Shown here one piece after another: positions 1 through 9,892 of a stretch of 64,000 nt of DNA. Position numbers and translations under genes: made by a program. A model generated the notes under the pieces. The model was not told the DNA's origin. It worked only from the letters and a program-made list of their open reading frames with translations, and ran no database searches. The number at the start of each line of letters is the position of its first letter. Position 1 is the first letter of the stretch. Origin of the DNA: Deltaproteobacteria bacterium (GTDB lineage: Bacteria; Myxococcota_A; UBA9160; SZUA-336); contig JAJDAK010000100.1 in the NCBI GenBank assembly GCA_029261895.1, positions 1-64,000 on the forward strand. The letters run 5' to 3'.

Positions 1-69
1 ACACTCCCCCCTTTTCCCCCCGCAAAAATTTCACAAAATATAAACCCCCCGTCCCATTTAATTCCTTTT

Positions 70-1380
70 TCAACCAACGTCCCCACTAATTGCGGTTGCA
101 AGGTATTCGAGAAGGCCATCGATCGGGACGCGTTGCTGCGTCGTGGTATCACGGTCACGAATCGTCACCTTATGATCTTCCTCTGACTCAAAATCATAGG
201 TAATGCAAAACGGCGTACCGATCTCATCGTGGCGTCGGTAGCGCTTGCCAATACTGCCGGAGACATCGAAGTCTATGTTGAAGCGCGTGCGCAGCGCTTT
301 GAGTATCGGTTGGCAGGATTCGGATAGTTTCTTGGAAAGTGGAAGCACGGCCGCTTTAAACGGTGCGATCTTGGGATGGAGTTTCAATAGCGTGCGCGCG
401 TCACCGCCGACTTCATCCTCGACGTAAGCGCTCGCCAACGCGGCCAAGAGGCAGCGGTCCACACCGACCGAAGTTTCGACCACATACGGCGTATAGCGTT
501 CCTTGGTTTCGGCGTTGGTATACGACATATCCTTGCCCGAATGCTCGGTATGCGCTTTCAGGTCGAAGTCGGTGCGATTGTGCACGCCTTCAAGTTCATG
601 ACGACCGAACGGAAAATCAAACTCGATATCGTAGGCAGCTGCTGCGTAGTGGGCACGCTCGTTTTCCGCATGCTCTCGCCAATGCAGGCGCGTGGGATCC
701 AAGCCAATGCTTTTATGCCATTCCATGCGCACGGCGCGCCAGCGTTCAAACCAATCCATGGCTTCGGCGGGTGGCGTGAAGAATTCCATCTCCATCTGCT
801 CGAATTCACGCGAACGAAAGATGAAATTCCGCGGATTAATCTCGTTTCGAAAGGCCTTACCAATCTGAGCGATGCCGAACGGGGGCTTCTTGCGACTCGA
901 TTGCATGACCCGCTTGAAGTCGAGGAATATCGACTGGCAGGTTTCCGCACGTAGGTACGCGATCGAAGCCTTGTCTTCCGTCGCACCGATGGAGGTCTGA
1001 AGCATCAAATTAAATTGGCGGGGTTCGGTTAGGTCGTGGGTACCGCTCTCGTTCTCCGCGCAGCGATCGCTGGGATCGACTTGGTCCGGCCGAAAACGCT
1101 TCTTGCAGAGTTTGCAATCGACCATCGGGTCATGGAAATGCGCGACGTGTCCCGATGCCACCCAGGTTTGTGGATTCGCGATAATCGAAGAATCGAGTCC
1201 GACCACGTCATCACGTTCACGCACCATGAGCTGCCACCACTCGGCCTTAATGTTGTTCCGAAGCTCGGTCCCCAGCGGACCATAGTCCCAGAATCCATTG
1301 ATCCCGCCGTAGATCTCGCTCGACGGGTAAATGAAGCCGCGGTTCGCGCAGAGCGCGACGATTTTTTCCATCAGGTCCAT
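70..1380 (-). CDS. glyS: glycyl-tRNA synthetase, dimeric class II type
   Basis: Protein begins MDLMEKIVALCANRGFIYPSSEIYGGINGFWDYGPLGTELRNNIK, typical of dimeric GlyRS; class II motifs FRNEINPRNFIFRSREFEQMEMEFF. Confidence 0.97.
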   Translation of the reverse strand: MDLMEKIVALCANRGFIYPSSEIYGGINGFWDYGPLGTELRNNIKAEWWQLMVRERDDVVGLDSSIIANPQTWVASGHVAHFHDPMVDCKLCKKRFRPDQVDPSDRCAENESGTHDLTEPRQFNLMLQTSIGATEDKASIAYLRAETCQSIFLDFKRVMQSSRKKPPFGIAQIGKAFRNEINPRNFIFRSREFEQMEMEFFTPPAEAMDWFERWRAVRMEWHKSIGLDPTRLHWREHAENERAHYAAAAYDIEFDFPFGRHELEGVHNRTDFDLKAHTEHSGKDMSYTNAETKERYTPYVVETSVGVDRCLLAALASAYVEDEVGGDARTLLKLHPKIAPFKAAVLPLSKKLSESCQPILKALRTRFNIDFDVSGSIGKRYRRHDEIGTPFCITYDFESEEDHKVTIRDRDTTTQQRVPIDGLLEYLATAISGDVG

Positions 1381-1454
1381 AGGCGGCCGCGAGTATCGAA
1401 GCCCTTGGGAGGGGTGTCAACCAGCTGGCTCCTGCGGCCGGGCTTCGGGTTAGA

Positions 1455-3080
1455 ATGCGCCACATGAATTGGAACTTCGGTGATTTGCTCGATGCCGCGG
1501 ATGCCGTCATCCCGGGCGATGTCCCAGCGCTTTTGCATGAGAATCTGTCTCGAAGCTGGCAGGATTTCGGCTCGCGCTCAAACTGTCTGGCGCAGCAATT
1601 ACTGGCGCGAAACGGTGGGCCAGGCGAAAAAGTCGCGTTCTACATGCGCAACAGCCCTGCGTACCTCGAGTCGTTGGCCGCGTGTCTGAAGGCGCGGCAG
1701 GTGCATGTGAACGTCAACTACCGATATCTCGAAGACGAGTTGGCGTACGTGATCGATAACTCAGATGCGAAGACATTGATCTTCGATGCCGAGTTCGCCG
1801 AGGCAGTGGGTAAACTGCACGATCGCATACCGAAGGTCGTGACTTTTATTCAGGCCGATACACCTCATGGCCCCGATAGCTTGGCGCCGTTTGCCACCGC
1901 GTTCGAGGCCCTCGCGACCGAAGGCGATGGCAAAAGGTTGAAGATCGAGCGTTCGCCGGATGACTTACTCTTTCTCTACACCGGTGGCACCACCGGGATG
2001 CCGAAAGCGGTGATGTGGCCGCATAAAAACCTCTGGGATGCATTGGGCCGCGGCGCGAGTCTCGCGAACGGTAACTACCGCGCGCCGACATTTGCCGATC
2101 ACGTCGCGGTGATGCGTGACCGCCCCGGTGTGAGGCAACTCCCCGCGTGTCCGCTGATGCACGGCACGGGCCTCTTTGTTGCGATCTCCACCCTTTGCAG
2201 TGGTGGCTCTGTCGTCACGTTACCGTCGCTGACCTTCGATCCGGTCCGCGTCTGGAACGCAGTTGAACAACACGGCGTTCAAAGCCTGACCATCGTTGGA
2301 GACGCGTTTGGCAAACCGCTTCTACAAGCGCTCGATGATGACCCAGGACGCTGGGATCTCAGTTCGCTTGGCGTGATCATCTCTTCTGGCATCATGTTCA
2401 GTCCCGAGGTGAAGCGCGGTTTGCTCGGGCACCATCCTGAGATGGCGATCGTGGATACGTTTGGGTCATCGGAAGCGATCGGCTTTGGCAGCTCGGTCGC
2501 GACAGCGCGTCACGGCGCGGAACTCGCAAAGTTTCGGCTCGGTGAAAACTGCAAAGTTTTTACAGAAGATCACCGCGAGGTCATGCCGGGCAGTGACGAG
2601 GTTGGATTCGTTGCACGAACGGGTTCGATCCCAATCGGGTACTACAAGGACGAAGAGAAAACCGAAAAGACCTTCCCGCAGATCGACGGGGTTCGCTATT
2701 CGATCCCGGGAGATTTTTGTCGGGTCGAAGACGATGGCAGCCTCACGCTGCTTGGCCGTGGCAATGTCTGCATCAACACCGGCGGTGAGAAGGTCTATCC
2801 CGAGGAAGTTGAAGAGATGCTCAAGACGCATCCCGACGTTTATGATGCGGTCGTGGTTGGTGTGGAAGATCCCAAATGGGGCCAGGCGGTGACCGCGATG
2901 GTTGAACTCCGGCAAAGCCGGAGCTGGGACGAGGAGGCATTCCGCAGCCACGTCCGTGAGAGGCTCGCGGCTTTCAAGGTGCCGAAACACTGTCTGCAGG
3001 TGCCTACGATGGGTAGGGCCGCAAACGGTAAGGCCGATTACCAGCGCCTGCAGCGTGAGGCCGCCGAACGCCTCGGTTGA
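1455..3080 (+). CDS. acyl-CoA synthetase (AMP-binding family)
   Basis: AMP-binding motif LYTGGTTGMPKAVMWPH, GDFCRVEDDGSLTLLGRGNVCINTGGEKVYPEEVEE, C-terminal GKADYQ. Confidence 0.95.
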   Translation: MRHMNWNFGDLLDAADAVIPGDVPALLHENLSRSWQDFGSRSNCLAQQLLARNGGPGEKVAFYMRNSPAYLESLAACLKARQVHVNVNYRYLEDELAYVIDNSDAKTLIFDAEFAEAVGKLHDRIPKVVTFIQADTPHGPDSLAPFATAFEALATEGDGKRLKIERSPDDLLFLYTGGTTGMPKAVMWPHKNLWDALGRGASLANGNYRAPTFADHVAVMRDRPGVRQLPACPLMHGTGLFVAISTLCSGGSVVTLPSLTFDPVRVWNAVEQHGVQSLTIVGDAFGKPLLQALDDDPGRWDLSSLGVIISSGIMFSPEVKRGLLGHHPEMAIVDTFGSSEAIGFGSSVATARHGAELAKFRLGENCKVFTEDHREVMPGSDEVGFVARTGSIPIGYYKDEEKTEKTFPQIDGVRYSIPGDFCRVEDDGSLTLLGRGNVCINTGGEKVYPEEVEEMLKTHPDVYDAVVVGVEDPKWGQAVTAMVELRQSRSWDEEAFRSHVRERLAAFKVPKHCLQVPTMGRAANGKADYQRLQREAAERLG

Positions 3081-3137
3081 GGTACACTGCTGAATCATCC
3101 CCTCCAATCCCCGGATCCACTGTCGCGGAGGGGTCAG

Positions 3138-3653
3138 GTGGAAATCATGCGCAAGAGCGAATGGGAAGACGCCTATGGGGACGACCAACGCCGTCTCCGC
3201 GGCGCGATCTTGACCGAACCAATTTTGAGCCTCAAACCACGAGCCCCCATACTGGTAACTCCCGAGACTTCAGTCGCGGCCGCGATCGAGTTCATGAACG
3301 AGGGCCATCGGGGATGCGTCTGCATAGTTGAGAAGGATCGATTGGTCGGTATCTTCACTGAACGCGATCTGCTTCGGGTTGTTCGATTTGGCGAAGACCT
3401 GGGGAAGATCCAGGTACAACGGGTGATGACGGTGAATCCAGACGCGCTGCGACCCGATCATGGGATCGCGCTGGCCCTTAATATGATGTCGGAAGGTGGC
3501 TTCCGGCATATTCCGTTGGTCGACAGCGACCGACGCCCGGTGGGAATCGTCGCGATGCGCGATATCGTGCGTTTCATCGTGTCGATGTTCCCGGATGCAA
3601 TTCTGACCGTTCCGCCCAATCCAACCGTGATCCCCACGAAATACGGTGGCTGA
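3138..3653 (+). CDS. tandem CBS-domain protein
   Basis: Two CBS repeats (VAAAIEFMNEGHRGCVCIVEKDRLVGIFTERDLLR; MMSEGGFRHIPLVDSDRRPVGIVAMRDIVRFI); GTG start at 3138 or ATG at 3147. Confidence 0.9.
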   Translation: MEIMRKSEWEDAYGDDQRRLRGAILTEPILSLKPRAPILVTPETSVAAAIEFMNEGHRGCVCIVEKDRLVGIFTERDLLRVVRFGEDLGKIQVQRVMTVNPDALRPDHGIALALNMMSEGGFRHIPLVDSDRRPVGIVAMRDIVRFIVSMFPDAILTVPPNPTVIPTKYGG

Positions 3654-3660
3654 AAAGTAA

Positions 3661-5526
3661 ATGTCTGGAAACGACGAGGTTCCTGTCGAGGAGATCCCAT
3701 CCGTCGTAATTCGGCTGGTGGGAGACTCCGGTGATGGCATGCAGCTCACCGGCGGCGAACTCACGCGGGCCGCTGCGCTCGCGGGCAACGACATCGCAAC
3801 CTTCCCGGATTTTCCCGCCGAAATTCGTGCGCCCGCCGGCAGCCTGGCCGGCGTTTCCGGATTCCAACTTCAGTTTTCCAGCGGTGAGATCTTTACCGCG
3901 GGCGACGCACCTGATGTCATGGTGGTGATGAATCCCGCGGCGCTTCGCACCAATATCCGGGATCTCGAAAAGGGCGGCCTCCTCATTGTGGATACCGGTG
4001 CTTTCAAGGCTAAGAACCTGGAGCTCGCCGGTTACGCGGAGAACCCGCTCGAAGACGGAAGTCTTGCCGACTATCGCCTGGTCGTTGTCGATATCTCCAA
4101 ACACGTCACGCTCACGCTCAAGGGCGAAGGACTCTCGACGAAAGACGTGTTTCGCACGCGAAACTTCTACGCCTTGGGTTTGTTGTTCTGGCTCTACGGG
4201 CGCTCACCGGAGGCAGAACTCGAAGCGATCCATCGAAAGTTCGCTAAGCGACCCGAGATCGCAAACGCGAATAGCAAAGTCTTTCAAGCGGGATTCAACT
4301 TCGGCGAAACCGCAGAACTCTTTGAATCCGCGTACCGCGTTGCGCCGGCCAAACTTCCAGCGGGCGAGTATCGAAACATCACGGGCAACGAAGCCAGTGC
4401 ACTCGCGATTCTTGCCGCGGGTCGGCTCGCCGACAAACCGATTTTTTATGGCAGCTATCCCATCACGCCGGCGTCGGACATCCTGCACTACCTATCGGCT
4501 CAGCCTCGCTACGGCGTCACCGCGTTCCAGGCGGAGGACGAAATCGCAGCCGTCACGGCATCGATCGGTGCCAGCTTCGGCGGGTCGATCGCGATCACCG
4601 GAACCAGCGGCCCTGGGTTCGCGTTGAAGCAAGAGGGGATTGGGCTCGCGGTGATCGCGGAGCTTCCATTGGTGGTCATCAACGTGCAGCGCGCCGGACC
4701 GTCGACGGGCATGCCCACCAAACCCGAGCAATCGGATTTGATGCAGGCGCTTTACGGTCGCAACGGGGAGTCACCTGTCGCGATTGTGGCGCCTTCAACG
4801 CCGGCAGACTGTTTCGATTCGATGCTCGATGCCATCCGTATCGCGGTCGAGCATATGTGCCCCGTCGTGTATCTCTCCGATGCCACACTCGCGAACGGTG
4901 CAGAGCCCTGGCGCATACCTGCGCCGGAATCACTGCAGCCGATTCAGGTGAACCACCGTATAGAAGCCGACGGTTTCAGTCCGTATATTCGTGATCCGAA
5001 CACGTTGGCACGCGTATGGGCCGTGCCGGGAACGCCGGGCTTAGAACACCGCATCGGTGGGCTCGAAAAAGAAGATGGCAGCGGCAACGTTTCCTACGAC
5101 CCCGAAAATCACCAGCACATGACGCATATTCGTCAGGCGAAGATCGATCGCATCGCCGATCGTTTGCCACCCGCGGAAATCTTCGGAGATCCAGAAGGCG
5201 ATCTTCTGCTGGTCGGTTGGGGCAGCACCTTCGGACCGCTACGCCAAGCCACCATCGCATTGCGCGACCAGGGGCACGCGGTAAGCCACATGCATCTTCG
5301 CTTCCTGAATCCACTACAGTCCAACGTGAGCGAGGCGCTGCTGAAGTTCCGACGCGTGTTGGTTGCTGAAATGAACATGGGCCAACTCCGCACCCTGCTG
5401 CGCGATCGCTTCCTCGTCGATGCTAAAGGATTGAACAAAATGCAGGGGCAACCGTTCCAAATTCGAGAGGTGGTTCATGCTGCACGCGAGCTACTCACAG
5501 AGGTCCCAGCGGAGACCATAAAATGA
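3661..5526 (+). CDS. korA: 2-oxoglutarate/2-oxoacid:ferredoxin oxidoreductase, gamma-alpha fusion subunit
   Basis: VVIRLVGDSGDGMQLTGGELTRAAALAGND plus FYGSYPITPASDILHYLS and GTSGPGFALKQEGIGLAVIAELPLVVINVQRAGPSTGMPTKPEQSDL. Confidence 0.94.
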   Translation: MSGNDEVPVEEIPSVVIRLVGDSGDGMQLTGGELTRAAALAGNDIATFPDFPAEIRAPAGSLAGVSGFQLQFSSGEIFTAGDAPDVMVVMNPAALRTNIRDLEKGGLLIVDTGAFKAKNLELAGYAENPLEDGSLADYRLVVVDISKHVTLTLKGEGLSTKDVFRTRNFYALGLLFWLYGRSPEAELEAIHRKFAKRPEIANANSKVFQAGFNFGETAELFESAYRVAPAKLPAGEYRNITGNEASALAILAAGRLADKPIFYGSYPITPASDILHYLSAQPRYGVTAFQAEDEIAAVTASIGASFGGSIAITGTSGPGFALKQEGIGLAVIAELPLVVINVQRAGPSTGMPTKPEQSDLMQALYGRNGESPVAIVAPSTPADCFDSMLDAIRIAVEHMCPVVYLSDATLANGAEPWRIPAPESLQPIQVNHRIEADGFSPYIRDPNTLARVWAVPGTPGLEHRIGGLEKEDGSGNVSYDPENHQHMTHIRQAKIDRIADRLPPAEIFGDPEGDLLLVGWGSTFGPLRQATIALRDQGHAVSHMHLRFLNPLQSNVSEALLKFRRVLVAEMNMGQLRTLLRDRFLVDAKGLNKMQGQPFQIREVVHAARELLTEVPAETIK

Positions 5527-6536
5527 GTTCCAACGTGCTCACACGTAAAGATTTTATTTCCGACCAAGCCGTGCGTTGGTGTCCGGGTTGTGGCGACTAC
5601 GCGATTCTCGCGCAGGTGCAAAAGGTGATGCCCGAATTGGGCATCGATCGCGAGAACATCGTTTTTGTTTCCGGCATCGGATGCGCGTCGCGGTTTCCGT
5701 ACTACATGAACACCTATGGTTTTCACACGATCCACGGCCGTGCACCCGCGGTTGCGACGGGTTTGCACTTAGCGCGCCCCGACCTTTCGGTTTGGGTCGT
5801 GACGGGTGATGGCGACGCACTCTCGATCGGTGGCAATCACCTCATCCACATGCTGCGTCGCAACGTAGATCTCAAGATTTTGCTCTTTAACAACAAAGTC
5901 TACGGATTGACGAAGGGGCAGTTTTCGCCGACATCGAATCAGGGAATGAAGACGAAATCCTCGCCGTTCGGTAGCAAGGCGCGCCCGTTTTCGACGCTGG
6001 CATTAGCGTTAGGCGCAGAAGCGACTTTCGTCGCGCGCACGGTCGACACGGAAACACAGCATCTTCAGGAGATGATTCGTCGACTGGCGAATCACCGCGG
6101 CTCGGCATTCTTGGAGATCCTGCAGAATTGTCCGGTCTTCAACGATGGCGTGTACGAAGATCTAAAAGATCGAAAGATCAAATCCGATCATCTTTTAATT
6201 CTGGAAAACGGCGAGCCGTTGGTTTACGGCGCGGATTCGAATCGTGAGTTGCGTTTGGACACGTCTGCGATGCGGCTCTATCCGGCGCGTCGCGATCTTT
6301 CGGACGACAGCGTCGAAGTCCGACACAACGAAGCTGCGCCGGACGCAAGTCTTGCGATGATGCTCGCACGCGCGGAAGGCGAGGACTATCCCGTGCCGCT
6401 TGGCGTGTTGCGCGCAGTTCGCGAGCCCACGTTTGAAGAACTCAGTTTGGCGGAAGGGCAGGCGCAGCGCGACGCGCACGGCGAAGGTACTCTAGCCGAA
6501 CTACTCTACAGCCCGGACCGTTGGAAGGTGGATTAG
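5523..6536 (+). CDS. korB: 2-oxoglutarate/2-oxoacid:ferredoxin oxidoreductase, beta subunit
   Basis: WCPGCGDYAILAQVQK, VSGIGCASRFPYYMNTYGFHTIHGRAPAVATG, TPP motif GDGDALSIGGNHLIHMLRRN; 4-nt overlap with korA. Confidence 0.95.
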   Translation: MSSNVLTRKDFISDQAVRWCPGCGDYAILAQVQKVMPELGIDRENIVFVSGIGCASRFPYYMNTYGFHTIHGRAPAVATGLHLARPDLSVWVVTGDGDALSIGGNHLIHMLRRNVDLKILLFNNKVYGLTKGQFSPTSNQGMKTKSSPFGSKARPFSTLALALGAEATFVARTVDTETQHLQEMIRRLANHRGSAFLEILQNCPVFNDGVYEDLKDRKIKSDHLLILENGEPLVYGADSNRELRLDTSAMRLYPARRDLSDDSVEVRHNEAAPDASLAMMLARAEGEDYPVPLGVLRAVREPTFEELSLAEGQAQRDAHGEGTLAELLYSPDRWKVD

Positions 6537-6543
6537 GGTCGAT

Positions 6544-6903
6544 CTAGCCCGTAGGCGCCGGCGCTTTGGCCTTGCAGCGTTTACCCGCGACCTCTAAAAC
6601 GACCGTGTATTCCTGGGGCCGCCCGGTGAGTTTCAGATCGACGATGGCTTCGAAGGGTCCCGCGGGCACTTCGACGCCGCCCCCGGAAATGTACTCGCCG
6701 CTACCTGTCTTCGCGGCTAACCAGGTTTGCGCTGGCGAGCCCGCGTTACCGCGAACGCGGTACTCAACGTCGAATTCACCCGACGTCTGATTAAACTTCT
6801 CGACACCCACGACTTTAATTTTGCAGTGATCGAATGCGGTGCCACCGGTTGCGCACGCGGTGAGTATGCTGACCATCATCACAAGAAGTAAGCGAAGTCT
6901 CAT
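6544..6903 (-). CDS. putative lipoprotein
   Basis: Signal peptide with lipobox (LLLVMMVSILTAC|ATGG); no recognisable domain. Confidence 0.7.
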   Translation of the reverse strand: MRLRLLLVMMVSILTACATGGTAFDHCKIKVVGVEKFNQTSGEFDVEYRVRGNAGSPAQTWLAAKTGSGEYISGGGVEVPAGPFEAIVDLKLTGRPQEYTVVLEVAGKRCKAKAPAPTG

Positions 6904-6956
6904 GGCGATTCACGGTAGGATGCTGCACTTCGGTTGTCGAGTGAAAAGGACGGCGA

Positions 6957-7720
6957 TGGCGGTACGGATTGAGAAGAAGGGTTCGATATTTACGGTGATA
7001 CTCGCGCGCCCCGAGGTTCGCAACGCGGTGGATCGTGCGACCGCGGAGGAACTCGCTACGGCGTTTCGCGAATTTGATACGGATGACAACGCCAAGGTCG
7101 CGGTCTTTCACGGTGAGGGTGGCCACTTTTGTGCGGGCGCAGATCTCAAAGAGGTTTCCTCCGGGCGCGGCAACCGGGTGATTCCCGAAGGTGATGGCCC
7201 CATGGGCCCGACGCGGATGCAGCTCTCCAAGCCGGTGATCGCCGCGGTGGCGGGGTATGCGGTGGCGGGGGGGCTCGAGATGGCCGTTTGGGCCGATATG
7301 CGTGTGGTCGAAGAGAGCGCGGTCTTTGGCGTGTTCTGCCGGCGTTGGGGCGTTCCGCTGGTGGATGGCGGCACCGTCCGGCTGCCCAGGCTGATTGGTA
7401 CCGGGCGCGCGATGGATATGATTTTGACGGGCCGACCGGTAGCGGCCGACGAGGCGCTGCGGATCGGTCTTGCCGATCGGGTCGTGCCCGACGGAAACAG
7501 CCGTGCCGCCGCTGAGGCGCTGGCGGAGGAAATCGCCGAGTTTCCGCAAGTCTGCATGCGCGCTGATCGCCAGTCGGTCTATGAACAACAGGGGTTGGCG
7601 GTCGAAGACGCGTTGATGAATGAGTTTCGGCTCGGGATACGGGTGATCGAGAGTGGCGAAACGGCCGCCGGCGCGACGCGTTTCCGGGAGGGGGCGGGCC
7701 GCCACGGCCGCTTTGAGTAA
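6957..7720 (+). CDS. enoyl-CoA hydratase/isomerase family protein
   Basis: Crotonase motifs ILARPEVRNAVDRATAEEL and GEGGHFCAGADLKEV; start placed at MAVRIEKKGS inside longer ORF 6839..7720. Confidence 0.92.
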
Positions 7721-7794
7721 CGATCTCCTCTAGCCAAACGACTGGGTTGAGCTATTTTGACCGCCCTCCGATACAGCGGGACAGGGAGCACAAG

Positions 7795-7902
7795 ATGCAA
7801 GAAGACGCGATTCACCTTCTCTACCTCTACGGCGCGATGCTGGGTGTGCTGGGTCTGCCCGCAATCCTCGGTGTGATCGCCGCATTCTCCGACCGCGAGT
7901 AG
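7795..7902 (+). CDS. small single-pass membrane protein, 35 aa
   Basis: MQEDAIHLLYLYGAMLGVLGLPAILGVIAAFSDRE* read directly; GGGAG Shine-Dalgarno-like sequence upstream of ATG. Confidence 0.5.
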   Translation: MQEDAIHLLYLYGAMLGVLGLPAILGVIAAFSDRE

Positions 7903-7926
7903 TTCCGGTTTAGGGGTCGAACGTTC

Positions 7927-9033
7927 GTGGCCGATTTGCGCGTCCAGGATGTCATGGCGGGGATCGCGCGCTTCGCACCTTGGCAGAAGGCCGCGCCATG
8001 GGATCCCGTTGGATTGCAGCTGGGCGATCCGTCCGCGGTCGCGACCACGGTTGCGGTCTGCCATGAGGTCACCGATGCCGTTCTGGGCGCGGTGGAATCG
8101 AGCCCGCCCTCTCTGCTCGTTAGCTATCACCCGCTGCTCTTTCGTCCCACCACCCAGATGGTTGCTGGTTCGGGTCCCACGGGGCGTGCATTTCGACTGA
8201 TTCGTGCTGGGGTGGGGTTAGTCATCGCCCATACGAATTTCGATGTGGCTCCCGGGGGCGCGTCCGATGCACTCGCCGATAGTTTGTCGCTTGAAAACGT
8301 CAAAGGCTTTGGCCCGCTAGAAACTCCGGAGTCGGTGAAGATTGTCACCTTCGTACCCGAAGCCGCGGCCGACCACGTGCTTGAAGCAGTCGTGGCGCAG
8401 GGCGCGGGCGTGATTGGTAACTATTCGCATTGTTCGTTTCGCGCGGCGGGTACTGGAACTTTCATTCCCAACGAGGTGGCGAATCCGAGTAGCGGGGAAA
8501 AACTCAAGCTCAACCGGGAGCCAGAACTGCGCTTGGAGTTTTCGGTTGCTCGCACGCGCGAAGCCGCGGTGATCGCCGCGTTGGTCGACGCGCATCCGTA
8601 TGAGGAGCCAAGTTATGACGTCTACGATCGTCGCGGGGAGGCGGGATTGCTCGGGCGTGTCGGTACACTGGGCAAGCCGCTCGGTGTCGGTGATTTTGCG
8701 GCAGACTTACAGCAACGGCTGGGACCCTGCGCGTTACGCGTAGCCGGCGATGAAGCACGTCGCATTCAGCGGATTGCGGTGATTCCTGGGTCGGGTTCTG
8801 ATTTCATCGCTGCCGCGGCGAACGTGCGTGCGGATGCGCTGGTGACCGGCGATCTAACGCATCATCGGGTTCGCGAAGCGTTCGATCGTGGCTTGGTGGT
8901 ATTCGATCCTGGCCACGCCCCGACGGAGCGCCCGGGATTACAGCGGCTGCTCGAACGGATTCGAGAGATCGAGCCTGCGACGGAAAGCCTCTTGGAATTC
9001 GATCCCGATCCCTGGTCTGCTGCGATTCGTTAG
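7927..9033 (+). CDS. Nif3-like dinuclear metal center hexameric protein
   Basis: WDPVGLQLGDPS, VSYHPLLFRP, IAHTNFDVAPGGASDALAD, AHPYEEPSYDVY, ADALVTGDLTHHRVREAFDRG. Confidence 0.93.
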   Translation: MADLRVQDVMAGIARFAPWQKAAPWDPVGLQLGDPSAVATTVAVCHEVTDAVLGAVESSPPSLLVSYHPLLFRPTTQMVAGSGPTGRAFRLIRAGVGLVIAHTNFDVAPGGASDALADSLSLENVKGFGPLETPESVKIVTFVPEAAADHVLEAVVAQGAGVIGNYSHCSFRAAGTGTFIPNEVANPSSGEKLKLNREPELRLEFSVARTREAAVIAALVDAHPYEEPSYDVYDRRGEAGLLGRVGTLGKPLGVGDFAADLQQRLGPCALRVAGDEARRIQRIAVIPGSGSDFIAAAANVRADALVTGDLTHHRVREAFDRGLVVFDPGHAPTERPGLQRLLERIREIEPATESLLEFDPDPWSAAIR

Positions 9034-9047
9034 AATACGGACTCGCC

Positions 9048-9854
9048 ATGGCTAGAACACTGAATGACGCGCTCGGTCGCGCGCATGACGTCGCGGAACC
9101 GAGGCGGAGAATCGTCTCGTTGGTGCCGTCACTGACCGAGACGATTTACGAGCTCGGCGCCGGCGATCAGTTGGTGGGCGTGACGGAGTATTGCATCCAC
9201 CCTGCGGCCGCGTTGGCGACAAAAATGAACGTGGGCGGAACCAAGAACCCGTCGGTGGAACGCATTCTTGAACTACGACCCGATTTGGTGATCGCCAATA
9301 AGGAGGAAAATCGCCGCCGCGATGTAGAGCGCATCGAGGCCGGCGGTGTTCCGGTTTTTGTAACGTACTCGCTGACGGTTAAGGACGGAATTGAAGACGT
9401 CCGTATCTTGGGAGAGATCACGGGACATCAAGCGGAAGCCGAGCAGATCGTGCGAAGCATCGGCGCTGCATTACAGACGGTTGGCTCCCGAAGTCAGGGC
9501 GTACGCCCCAAAGTCGTCGCGTTGATTTGGAAAAATCCGTACATGGCGGTTGGCAACAACACGTTTGCACATGACCTTCTACTGCACTGTGGCGCTGAGA
9601 ACCCCTTCATGAATGCGGAGCGACGCTATCCTCGGATTGATGAGGCGAAGCTCGTTGAGGCTGCGCCCGATGTGATTCTGCTCCCCACTGAACCGTATGC
9701 CTTCGGTGAAGAGGATCGGCTGGAACTCTTACGTTTGGATTGCCCCGCAGCGATGAACGGACGCGTTCACGTGATCGAAGGTGAGCTTCTGACCTGGTAC
9801 GGACCGCGCATGGCACGTGCGCTTGAAGAGCTATCGGCCCTGCTAGCGGATTGA
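9048..9854 (+). CDS. ABC transporter substrate-binding protein (BtuF-like helical-backbone metal receptor)
   Basis: RRIVSLVPSLTETIYELGAGDQLVGVTEYCIHP...ERILELRPDLVIANKEEN; no obvious signal peptide. Confidence 0.85.
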   Translation: MARTLNDALGRAHDVAEPRRRIVSLVPSLTETIYELGAGDQLVGVTEYCIHPAAALATKMNVGGTKNPSVERILELRPDLVIANKEENRRRDVERIEAGGVPVFVTYSLTVKDGIEDVRILGEITGHQAEAEQIVRSIGAALQTVGSRSQGVRPKVVALIWKNPYMAVGNNTFAHDLLLHCGAENPFMNAERRYPRIDEAKLVEAAPDVILLPTEPYAFGEEDRLELLRLDCPAAMNGRVHVIEGELLTWYGPRMARALEELSALLAD

Positions 9855-9892
9855 GTTGCGTGTCGTGCGGCTGACAAGTTAGGCTCCGCGCC

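Noticed and set aside
2466-3188. 240-aa minus-strand ORF antisense to the acyl-CoA synthetase
   Set aside because: Overlaps a well-supported CDS; no homology-like motifs.
3661-6536. korAB locus as a possibly novel redox system
   Set aside because: Both subunits match the standard 2-oxoacid:ferredoxin oxidoreductase organisation.
6815-7705. 296-aa minus-strand ORF antisense to enoyl-CoA hydratase
   Set aside because: His/Arg/Pro-rich translation with no domain, fully opposite a clear crotonase gene: a GC-codon shadow ORF.
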